Assembly: GCA_910586715.1 (NCBI GenBank)
Contig: CAJUJG010000003.1
Location: 1 to 37,335 of the forward strand
Direction: 5' to 3'
DNA length: 37,335 nt
From: an uncultured Lachnospiraceae bacterium
GTDB lineage: Bacteria; Bacillota; Clostridia; Lachnospirales; Lachnospiraceae
A program made the translations under genes and the position numbers. Shown piece after piece: positions 7,226 through 13,766 of this stretch (positions within the stretch are counted from its first letter, which is position 1; each line of letters starts with the position of its first letter). Below the pieces are notes generated by a model. The model did no database searches. It saw nothing but the letters and a program-made list of their open reading frames with translations, and was not told the origin of the DNA.

Positions 7226-8419
7226 TTAATAAAATACATGATTCCCAATCACAAGACCGTCTCTGCCGTTATTTCTTCTAAAGTGAAGCGCATCACCAAC
7301 GTTACATGCACCGCTGATTACTTCGTTTGCCGCCTGTACGCAGGAAGCTTTAATGTTTTTATTCAAAATCAACGACTCCATTTTTCCCTTAGAAGCCGGT
7401 ACAAACTGACCGGAAGCATAAATTACATCTGTTATTGTATTCGGATAGCCGCCGCTTCTGACACGATTCATAACAACCGCGCCAACTGCAACCTGACCTT
7501 CATAAGGCTCACCGCCTGCCTCACACTGGATTAGCGCTGCGAGAATATCTACCTCTGACGCTGTCGCCAACACGGCTTCCTTCTGTGCAATTCTTTTGGC
7601 TTCCGCCGCAGCTGCCGCTCTTGCGCGCTCGGCTTCCTCTCTTGCCTTGATAACTGCCATCGACTCCGCCTTATCAATATCGAATACGACTTTTACATAC
7701 TCCTTGGATACGTAGCCTTTCGTTCCCTCATAGCTTACGCTTACCCAGTCTCCTTCCTCCGCGATTGCCTCAACCGCTTCGCCGTTTGCCAAAAGACCAA
7801 GTACGCCTGACTGCACATTCGCGTCCTTTCTTACTCTCAATGTTTCTGTCTCGGAGTATGCCGTAAGCATTCCGACGTCATTGGCAATCTTTTTCGCCTC
7901 ATCGTCAAAATATAAATAATCGTTCTTGATCCAGCCTGTAACCTCGCCGGATTTTACTTTTGTCCAGCCTGCGATCTGTTCTACAATTTCACCGCCGCAG
8001 TCCTTGTAAAGCACACCGACCTTCTCCGCATCCTGGTCGGCATCCTGCCGCATATTTACAAACTCGTTTACCTTTGCCATTACAAGCGTGCTTTTTTCTT
8101 TTTTCTCTGTCTTTGCGCTCTTCTTCGCAAAAGCAATCAGTTCTTCCTTTTCCATTGAAATGTTTGCGTCAAGTATATCCGCAGCGCCTGCCGTCGTGAG
8201 GGACTGTTCCGCTCCGCCTAAACCCGCAGCTGTGTTTTTTACAATACTGACTTCTGAATTCATCTTGTCTGACGTGGCTTTCTGCTCACTGCTCGGTTTT
8301 CCGGCTGTGAAGCTTTCCTTGGTGTCAGCCGCTTCCGTGCTGACCGGAGAAGCTGTAAATGCAGCGGCTGCTGCCATAATGAACAACAGACATTTCCACT
8401 TTTTACAATTTGCCTTCAT
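7226..8419 (-). CDS. Secreted cell-wall hydrolase with two SH3 domains and a SleB-type catalytic domain
   Basis: The predicted product is an exported peptidoglycan hydrolase. I start it at MKANCKKWKCLLF (8419), which follows GGAG at 8 nt and gives a proper signal peptide ending near STEAADT. Longer in-frame starts add a non-signal-like sequence. The 397-residue protein has a low-complexity linker, then two bacterial SH3-like repeats (the first about residues 125-180 with FVNMRQDAD, the second about 190-250 with LRVRKDANVQSGV). An Ala/Glu-rich helix follows, then a C-terminal Hydrolase_2 (SleB/CwlJ) domain. That domain has the conserved glutamate in CEAGGEPYEGQVAVG, plus VVMNRV and ALHFRRNN. 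The family is known from spore cortex lysis but also acts in vegetative wall turnover. It is monocistronic, with its own promoter and a long structured leader. Confidence 0.93.
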   Translation of the reverse strand: MKANCKKWKCLLFIMAAAAAFTASPVSTEAADTKESFTAGKPSSEQKATSDKMNSEVSIVKNTAAGLGGAEQSLTTAGAADILDANISMEKEELIAFAKKSAKTEKKEKSTLVMAKVNEFVNMRQDADQDAEKVGVLYKDCGGEIVEQIAGWTKVKSGEVTGWIKNDYLYFDDEAKKIANDVGMLTAYSETETLRVRKDANVQSGVLGLLANGEAVEAIAEEGDWVSVSYEGTKGYVSKEYVKVVFDIDKAESMAVIKAREEAERARAAAAAEAKRIAQKEAVLATASEVDILAALIQCEAGGEPYEGQVAVGAVVMNRVRSGGYPNTITDVIYASGQFVPASKGKMESLILNKNIKASCVQAANEVISGACNVGDALHFRRNNGRDGLVIGNHVFY

Positions 8420-8464
8420 TTTTTTTACTCCATTTCCTGTTCCGCAAAAAACTTTCACAAAATA

Positions 8465-8605
8465 TTGTAACAGTTTAGCCTTCGGCTTCCTGTTACAGGC
8501 ATCAAGCCATGCAAAACCACTTCGTGGTGGCTTGATGCATCTCAACCACTACGCTGTCTCACGAACTTTGCAGCAAATGCAAAGTTCGTGACTGAACTGT
8601 TACAA
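8465..8605. repeat. Structured TIR element, copy 1 (leader of the cell-wall hydrolase)
   Basis: This 141-bp element is bounded by perfect 11-bp inverted repeats, TTGTAACAGTT (8465-8475) and AACTGTTACAA (8595-8605). Inside are three hairpins: TGTAACAG/CTGTTACA (8467-8497), GCATCAAGCC/GGCTTGATGC (8499-8538) with an inner ACCAC/GTGGT stem, and CACGAACTTTGC/GCAAAGTTCGTG (8560-8590). A diverged relative is at 29711-29868. I see no open frame worth calling and no clear target-site duplication. It would be transcribed in the hydrolase 5' leader. Confidence 0.85.
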
Positions 8606-8697
8606 AACATTACATATTTTTACATAATATGCTCTTTTGTATCAAAGTTTCTTACATTTTTACGACAAATGTTACATAAATATTAACACCTGTTACG
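8599..8697 (-). promoter_or_regulatory. Cluster of TGTAA-type boxes upstream of the cell-wall hydrolase
   Basis: On the minus strand TGTAAC, TGTAAT and TGTAAA occur at exactly 10-bp steps (8599, 8609 and 8619 on the plus strand). More TGTAA or CGTAA boxes lie at 8651, 8659, 8671 and 8692, and a TGTTAA at 8683. Tandem TGTWAH boxes are the known WalR recognition motif, usually at 11-bp period, and WalR controls wall hydrolases. The link is only suggestive because the spacing differs and the boxes lie downstream of the best promoter. Confidence 0.35.
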
Positions 8698-8704
8698 ATT
8701 TTAT

Positions 8705-8733
8705 ATAATAGCAAAGAGTTCGCGACTTGTCAA
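8705..8733 (-). promoter_or_regulatory. Sigma-A promoter for the cell-wall hydrolase
   Basis: The minus strand shows TTGACA, a 17-bp spacer, then TATTAT. The predicted start near 8698 gives a leader of about 280 nt that contains the structured repeat at 8465-8605. The -35 box sits in the palindrome at 8718-8742. Confidence 0.8.
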
Positions 8734-8742
8734 GTCACGAAC
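8718..8742. terminator. Palindrome overlapping the hydrolase -35 box; possible proC terminator or operator
   Basis: The arms GTTCGCGACTT and AAGTCACGAAC form an 11-bp stem with one mismatch and a 3-nt loop. On the minus strand it is followed by TCTTTGC, a weak U-tract. It lies about 80 bp after the proC stop, so it may end that transcript. The -35 hexamer of the next promoter occupies its centre, so an operator role is equally possible. Confidence 0.45.
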
Positions 8743-8823
8743 CCCAATATTTTTATCAAAATTAAACTATTTTTGTTTTCTAAATTGTTTATTTTGTACA
8801 AATTTTTTTGAAAAACTGACAGT

Positions 8824-9618
8824 TTATAGCATTTTTGATTTGTTCACGCATGCTTCAATTGCATCAATAACTGCCCCACGCAGCCCCTTTTCTTCTAAGA
8901 CCTTTATCGCCTCAATCGTCGTTCCGCTCGGCGAACACACCATATCCTTCAATTCTCCGGGGTGCTTTCCTGTCTCCAGCATCAGCTTCGCACTGCCAAG
9001 AACCGACTGCGCAGCAAACTCATATGCCTGTTTTCTCGGTATTCCTGCGCGCACTGCGGCATCTGCCATCGCCTCCAAAAACAAAAAAACATATGCCGGC
9101 GAGCTACCCGCCACTCCCGTAAACGCGTCAATTAAACGCTCCGGAAGCACACTTGCCGTCCCGAAGCTCTCCATAAGTCTAAGGACAAACTTACGGTCTT
9201 CCTCTGTGGTATCCTCCTTTAAGCACACGCAGGTACATGCCTCACCGACCAGTGCAGGCGTATTCGGCATACAGCGCACCAGTCTTAACGGCGTTCCGAA
9301 CTGCTCCTCAAGCCATTCGATGGACTTTCCCGCCGCAATTGAAATCACAAGCTTACCGCCGTCTATGCTGTCGCTGATTTCAGAGATAACCTCCGGCAAA
9401 AAGATTGGCTTTACCGCAAGCACAAGCACATCCGCACACGACGCCACCTTTTGGTTGTCCGTACACGTCTCTATCCCGTACTTTTTTGCCACACGCTGCG
9501 CCGTTTCCACAGTTTTTGCAGAACCGATAAGCTCGTCGCACCCATAAAGCCCCTTCCCGATAATACCGCCAATCATTGCTGTCGCCATATTTCCCAAACC
9601 GATAAAACCAATTTTCAT
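8824..9618 (-). CDS. proC: Pyrroline-5-carboxylate reductase
   Basis: ProC catalyses the last step of proline synthesis, NAD(P)H-dependent reduction of pyrroline-5-carboxylate. The 264-residue protein begins with the Rossmann motif IGFIGLGNMATAMIGG. It continues with VLAVKP, RCMPNTPALVGEA, and the C-terminal dimerisation and active-site helices (SGSSPAY-like AGSSPAYVFLFLEAMADA, then CSPSGTTIEAIKVLEE). Its ATG overlaps the TGA of the upstream methyltransferase by 4 bp (ATGA), so it is translationally coupled as the last gene of the ktrB-ktrA-methyltransferase-proC run. Proline synthesis next to potassium uptake fits an osmotic-response theme, but this is inference. Confidence 0.96.
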   Translation of the reverse strand: MKIGFIGLGNMATAMIGGIIGKGLYGCDELIGSAKTVETAQRVAKKYGIETCTDNQKVASCADVLVLAVKPIFLPEVISEISDSIDGGKLVISIAAGKSIEWLEEQFGTPLRLVRCMPNTPALVGEACTCVCLKEDTTEEDRKFVLRLMESFGTASVLPERLIDAFTGVAGSSPAYVFLFLEAMADAAVRAGIPRKQAYEFAAQSVLGSAKLMLETGKHPGELKDMVCSPSGTTIEAIKVLEEKGLRGAVIDAIEACVNKSKML

Positions 9619-10415
9619 CTTTTTGTGTCTCCTTTCTCAATACGGCGTTGCCTTGCTGCCTCATACATTAATACAGAAGACGCCACTGCCGCGTTTAACG
9701 ACTCCACCTGTCCACTCATCGGAATTTTAATGTAATGGTCCGCCATATCCGCTGTTTCACGCTTTAATCCGTTTGCCTCGTTTCCTATTAAAAACGCCGT
9801 CGGTTTTGTATAGTCCTGCAAATCATAATTCTTGCTTTCGTCCAAATGCGCCGCGTACACTGTCACACCGCCTGCTTTCAAATCCGTCACCGCTTTTAAA
9901 ATATCGTCCGTTATCACAAATGGAACTCTGTAAATTGAGCCCATTGTGGAGCGTATCACTTTCGGATTAAAAATATCAACTGTATTTTTTGTTATAATCA
10001 CGCCATCAACGCCTGCTCCCTCTCCTGCACGCAGGATTGTACCCAAATTTCCCGGGTCCTGCAAATCTTCAAGAACCAAAAATAACATATGTTTTTTAGA
10101 TTGTGCCAGCAAATTCTCTAGCCGATATTGAGGCATTTTCATCACGCACAGTACACCCTGTGGTGTCTGTGTATCCGATATTTTGCAGAAAACCTCATCG
10201 GAAACCGTTTCAAAATACACCTGTTTTTTATTATTAAATGCGTTTTTCTCCAAAAAACTCTCCGATACATAGACCTCACGTATCCACTCCGGGGGCGCCT
10301 CCTGAAACATTTTCACGCCCTCCACAAGAAAAACGCCCTCCTCATACCTTGCCTTTGACTTTCTTCCTAAGCTGACAAGCCGTTTGACCTTTGCATTTGC
10401 CGTGCTCGTAATCAT
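9615..10415 (-). CDS. TrmH/SpoU-family RNA 2'-O-methyltransferase
   Basis: This is a SPOUT-class enzyme that methylates the 2'-OH of a ribose in rRNA or tRNA using S-adenosylmethionine. The 266-residue protein has an N-terminal substrate-binding domain (VKRLVSLGRKSKARYEEGVFLVEG). The C-terminal trefoil-knot domain carries all three family motifs: motif 1 LVLEDLQDPGNLGTILRAGE, motif 2 LIGNEANGL and motif 3 IPMSGQVESLNAAVASSVLMYE. The RlmB/TsnR-like type is clear, but the exact target nucleotide cannot be read. It overlaps proC by 4 bp and follows ktrA by about 40 bp. Confidence 0.93.
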   Translation of the reverse strand: MITSTANAKVKRLVSLGRKSKARYEEGVFLVEGVKMFQEAPPEWIREVYVSESFLEKNAFNNKKQVYFETVSDEVFCKISDTQTPQGVLCVMKMPQYRLENLLAQSKKHMLFLVLEDLQDPGNLGTILRAGEGAGVDGVIITKNTVDIFNPKVIRSTMGSIYRVPFVITDDILKAVTDLKAGGVTVYAAHLDESKNYDLQDYTKPTAFLIGNEANGLKRETADMADHYIKIPMSGQVESLNAAVASSVLMYEAARQRRIEKGDTKR

Positions 10416-10456
10416 TCGGTTAATCCCCTGCTCCTTTCACACAATACACCCCTTTG

Positions 10457-11137
10457 CTAATTCGCAAAATGGTTTCTGTTCTGCTGGATAATATTCTCCG
10501 CCACCTCGTTTGCCGCCATGATCATCAGATGATCTCTGTCCTTAATTACATAATCTGCCGAAGGCATCAGACTAATCTCCGTCGCGTTCTTTTTCTTAAT
10601 AGCCAATATGGAAATCTTGTATTTTGCGGCTATATCCGACTCCCTGATTGTCTTTCCCACCCATTCCTTCAATGGTGACATCTCGTAAATACCGAAGTTT
10701 CCGGGAAGATCAATATAGTCAAAAATATTGTCGAAGCTGTATTTTTCCGCCCATTTCTGCGCAATGTCCTTATCCGGATAAATCACCTCATCCGCGCCGT
10801 TTCGAAGCAGGAATTTTGCCTGTACATCCCTTGTTGCCTTGCTGATTACACGCTTTGCACCAAGCTCCTTTAACAGACTGGTAATCTCCAGGCTGCTCTG
10901 AAAATTCGTACCAATACATACAAACACCACGTCAAAGTTTGCAATACCGACGCTTCTTAGAACCTCCTCCTTGGTACAGTCCCCAATTTTTGTACTGGTC
11001 GCAAGCGGCACCATATCTTCCACTTTCTCCTCAAACTGGTCCATAATCATTACATCATGCCCGTTATCCAAAAAATCCTGCGCCAAATGGTGTCCAAAGC
11101 GCCCCATTCCGATAATTAATATAGATTTCATATGCAT
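10457..11137 (-). CDS. ktrA: Potassium uptake regulatory subunit, KtrA/TrkA type
   Basis: This is the cytoplasmic RCK subunit that gates a KtrB/TrkH potassium channel in response to nucleotides. The 226-residue protein has one TrkA_N Rossmann domain beginning ILIIGMGRFGHHLAQDF (GxGxxG), with an acidic end of the second strand (MIMDQFEE), then one TrkA_C domain (about 140-226). A single N+C unit matches KtrA and not the doubled E. coli TrkA. Two in-frame ATGs (11137 and 11131) share one GTGAGGAA site; either is possible. It lies about 80 bp downstream of ktrB, separated by the double-hairpin repeat. Confidence 0.94.
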   Translation of the reverse strand: MHMKSILIIGMGRFGHHLAQDFLDNGHDVMIMDQFEEKVEDMVPLATSTKIGDCTKEEVLRSVGIANFDVVFVCIGTNFQSSLEITSLLKELGAKRVISKATRDVQAKFLLRNGADEVIYPDKDIAQKWAEKYSFDNIFDYIDLPGNFGIYEMSPLKEWVGKTIRESDIAAKYKISILAIKKKNATEISLMPSADYVIKDRDHLMIMAANEVAENIIQQNRNHFAN

Positions 11138-11164
11138 TATTCCTCACTTATTTCAAAATCCGCA

Positions 11165-11214
11165 CGAATTTGTGTCCCAGCACAAATCTGCCGGTTAAAA
11201 ATCTTTGATTTTCA
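11165..11214. repeat. Double-hairpin intergenic repeat, copy B
   Basis: This lies between the ktrB stop and the ktrA start. The first hairpin is ATTTGTG/CACAAAT (11168-11187) and the second AAAAATC/GATTTT (11197-11212). It shares CGAATTTGTG, CACAAAT, TGCCG and AAAAATCTTTGATTTT in the same order with copy A at 6081-6131, and likewise abuts the stop codon of the upstream gene. Confidence 0.8.
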
Positions 11215-11218
11215 AGCT

Positions 11219-12580
11219 TTACCCTACAATAATCTTTTCCTGCGGTTCGCGCACATGGTTCGTCGAGGGCTTCTTTGCAAGAACCAACGCAAACGATAAA
11301 CTGCCAAGTCTGCCGCAGTACATCAGCACCGCCACAATCAGCTTGGAAATCACTCCAAGCTCCCTTGTTATTCCTGTCGTCATTCCCACCGTGTTGATTG
11401 CTGAGAGCACCTCAAACACCACATCCGGCATAGGAATTGCAGGCTGTAGTGCCATAATCACACAAGCCGCGCCAAACGCAAGTGAAAAATTGATAACCAC
11501 AACCGCGTTTGCTTTTCTCACCACATCCGCCGAAAGCCTTCTGCCAAACAGATTAATGTCCTCCCTGTTGCGAATCATCGCCACCGCATAGAACAACAGT
11601 ACGACCATTGTCGTTGTCTTTGCGCCGCCTGCCGTAGAACCCGGACTGCCGCCGATAAACATCAGCAGCATGGTCAAAAGCGTTCCTGCGTTAGACATCG
11701 CGCCGGTGTCCACAGTGTTAAACCCCGCCGTTCGCGGTGTGACGGACGCAAACAACGCGCCTAGCAGCTTTTCAATAGGCGTCATTCCCGCAAGAGTCGC
11801 ATTATTCTCAAAAATCAAGAACAACAGCGTACCCGCCACAGTCAGTCCCAATGTCGTCGCCAGCACAATTTTTGAATGCAGCAAATACTTTTTAAAATGC
11901 CATTTATGCTTGAGCACATCATCCCACACGATAAAACCGATACCGCCAATCAAAATTAACAGGCAGATGACCACATTTACAAGAATATCGCCTTCATAGG
12001 AGACCAGTGACGAGTACGCCTCGTCAATGCCCATCAGGTCAAATCCGCCGTTGCAAAATGCCGAAATCGAATGAAAAATGGAAAAGTAAATACCGTTTGC
12101 CCATCCAAAGCGCGGTATAAACCTTGTTGCAAGCAGCAAGGCACCGGTTCCTTCTATTATAAATGCACCCTGTACAATTTTTTTCACAAGCCTCACAACG
12201 CCGGCTATCTCCAACGTATTGACACTCTCATGGAGCGTCGCCCGCTCCTGCAGCCCAATCCGACGCTTTAATAATACCGAAATATACACACCGATTGTCA
12301 TAAAACCCAGTCCGCCGACCTGTAACATGCAAAGGATTACAAGCTGCCCGAACAAAGTCCAATTCTGATACGTATCCGCTGCCACCAGACCAGTCACGCA
12401 GGTTGCCGAAGTTGCCGTAAATAAAGCAGTCAAAAGATCCGTCTCCCCCGTCTTTGTTGCAATCGGCAGGGACAGCAAAATCGTGCCGATTACAATAATC
12501 AACGCAAATCCGAATGCAATCATCCTTGTTGTAGAATGTCCGCTTTTGGGCATCCGCTTCTTTTTTCTATTGAAAATCAT
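11219..12580 (-). CDS. ktrB: TrkH/KtrB-family potassium uptake channel subunit
   Basis: This is the membrane pore of a Ktr/Trk potassium uptake system. I start it at MIFNRKKKRMPKSG (12580), behind AAAGGAAC; an in-frame start at 12637 lies in the pfkA terminator region. The product is about 453 residues with roughly ten hydrophobic segments. Degenerate K-filter loops are visible at SATCVTGL (first repeat), SISAFCNGGFDL (second), SVTPRTAGFN (third) and AINTVGMTTGIT (fourth), each placing the key glycine of the superfamily. The C-terminus is ASTNHVREPQE-like. KtrA follows directly, so the pair forms a complete system. Confidence 0.95.
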   Translation of the reverse strand: MIFNRKKKRMPKSGHSTTRMIAFGFALIIVIGTILLSLPIATKTGETDLLTALFTATSATCVTGLVAADTYQNWTLFGQLVILCMLQVGGLGFMTIGVYISVLLKRRIGLQERATLHESVNTLEIAGVVRLVKKIVQGAFIIEGTGALLLATRFIPRFGWANGIYFSIFHSISAFCNGGFDLMGIDEAYSSLVSYEGDILVNVVICLLILIGGIGFIVWDDVLKHKWHFKKYLLHSKIVLATTLGLTVAGTLLFLIFENNATLAGMTPIEKLLGALFASVTPRTAGFNTVDTGAMSNAGTLLTMLLMFIGGSPGSTAGGAKTTTMVVLLFYAVAMIRNREDINLFGRRLSADVVRKANAVVVINFSLAFGAACVIMALQPAIPMPDVVFEVLSAINTVGMTTGITRELGVISKLIVAVLMYCGRLGSLSFALVLAKKPSTNHVREPQEKIIVG

Positions 12581-12617
12581 GATGCAAAGTTCCTTTTTTA
12601 TTTTGATGAACGAAAAC

Positions 12618-12650
12618 AATCCGGAAATGCCACTCAACCACTTCCGGATT
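12618..12650 (-). terminator. Terminator of pfkA
   Basis: Arms AATCCGGAA (plus strand 12618-12626) and TTCCGGATT (12642-12650) form a stem just after the pfkA stop. The minus strand continues with GTTTTCGTTC, a modest U-tract, so partial read-through into ktrB is likely. Confidence 0.7.
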
Positions 12651-12664
12651 TAAACCTGCCGTAT

Positions 12665-13639
12665 CTATCTTGAAAGTTTTCTGCAAACCTCATACTGATA
12701 ATCGTCGATGCCCTTCTTCATGTTCAGAGCCTCCTCAATATCGTAATCGACAAATTTGCCATGTGTGTACGCAACAACCCTGTTTGACTTTCCCTCAAAG
12801 AGAAGGTCTGATGCATATGCACCCATAATTGAAGCGTAAAATCTGTCCTTACACGTCGGATGCCCGCCACGCTGCAAATATCCGAGAATCGTTGCTCTCG
12901 TCTCAATACCTGTAGCCGCCTCTATTCGCTTTGCCATTGAGGTAGAGTGTCCGATACCCTCCGCATTTACCACAATATGGTGCGTTTTTCCCTTTTTACG
13001 GCTCCGCACGATATTGTTAATCAGCTCCTGCTCGTCAAAATTATATTTCTCAGGAAGGAGAATATCCTCCGCACCATTGGCAACACCTGTCCAAAGCGCA
13101 ATATAACCTGCATTCCTTCCCATAACCTCAATAATGGAACAACGCTCGTGGGAAGAAGAAGTATCCCTTACCTTATCAATCGCTTCCATCGCCGTGTTGA
13201 TTGCTGTATCAAATCCTATCGTGTACTCCGTACAAGCAATGTCAAGGTCAATTGTTCCAGGGACGCCTACTGTATTGATGCCGTGTCTTGCAAGCGCCTG
13301 CGCTCCTCTGTAAGAGCCGTCTCCGCCGATGACTACGAGTCCGTCAATGCCGTTCTTGCGGCATAATTCAGCAGCCTGTGCCTGTACTTCTTCCTCGCGA
13401 AACTCCGGACATCTTGCCGTTCCAAGAATTGTTCCGCCTGTGTGAATAATATCCGCTACGCTGTACGCCTCCATATCAACAATCTCTTCATTCAGCAATC
13501 CGAGATAACCACGCTTAATTCCCTTTACCTTCATCCCGCTCGTAAGCGATTTCCTCACTACCGCACGAATTGCCGCATTCATACCGGGAGCATCTCCGCC
13601 GCTTGTCAGCACACCTATTGTTTTAATCTGCTTAGACAT
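12665..13639 (-). CDS. pfkA: ATP-dependent 6-phosphofructokinase
   Basis: PfkA phosphorylates fructose 6-phosphate in the committed step of glycolysis. The 324-residue protein begins with the ATP-binding stretch IGVLTSGGDAPGMNAAIRA. It contains VVIGGDGSYRGAQ and the catalytic TIDLDIACTEYTIGFDTA with its catalytic aspartate (PGTIDxD). EVMGRNAGYIALW and the C-terminal fructose-6-phosphate residues RATILGYLQRGGHPTC follow. The GGDGS motif (not GGDDT) marks the ATP-dependent bacterial type. An AGGAGGTAT site precedes the start, and a good promoter lies at 13707-13735. Its position after dnaE is conserved in Firmicutes. Confidence 0.97.
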   Translation of the reverse strand: MSKQIKTIGVLTSGGDAPGMNAAIRAVVRKSLTSGMKVKGIKRGYLGLLNEEIVDMEAYSVADIIHTGGTILGTARCPEFREEEVQAQAAELCRKNGIDGLVVIGGDGSYRGAQALARHGINTVGVPGTIDLDIACTEYTIGFDTAINTAMEAIDKVRDTSSSHERCSIIEVMGRNAGYIALWTGVANGAEDILLPEKYNFDEQELINNIVRSRKKGKTHHIVVNAEGIGHSTSMAKRIEAATGIETRATILGYLQRGGHPTCKDRFYASIMGAYASDLLFEGKSNRVVAYTHGKFVDYDIEEALNMKKGIDDYQYEVCRKLSR

Positions 13640-13706
13640 GTTTCATACCTCCTGCTTTTAAGCCCACTCATAGGCTTTTAACTCACCCTTTCACCGAATC
13701 ATGTTC

Positions 13707-13735
13707 ATTTTACCCTTTTTTTTCCAAGAATACAA
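13707..13735 (-). promoter_or_regulatory. Promoter for pfkA
   Basis: The minus strand shows TTGTAT, a 17-bp spacer, then TAAAAT, about 70 bp upstream of the pfkA ATG and about 30 bp after the dnaE stop. Confidence 0.65.
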
Positions 13736-13766
13736 TAGAAGTTCCTAAAAATTTGTGAAAAAATTG

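Noticed and set aside
8465..8605. Insertion sequence remnant
   Set aside because: There are inverted ends but no transposase fragment and no convincing target duplication; kept as a structured repeat instead.
8420..8698. Cyclic di-AMP (ydaO) or other known riboswitch in the hydrolase leader
   Set aside because: The conserved core sequences I know for that class are absent; the folding potential is explained by the TIR element.
8840..9547. A 235-codon plus-strand open frame opposite proC
   Set aside because: Antisense shadow of a complete, motif-bearing proC.
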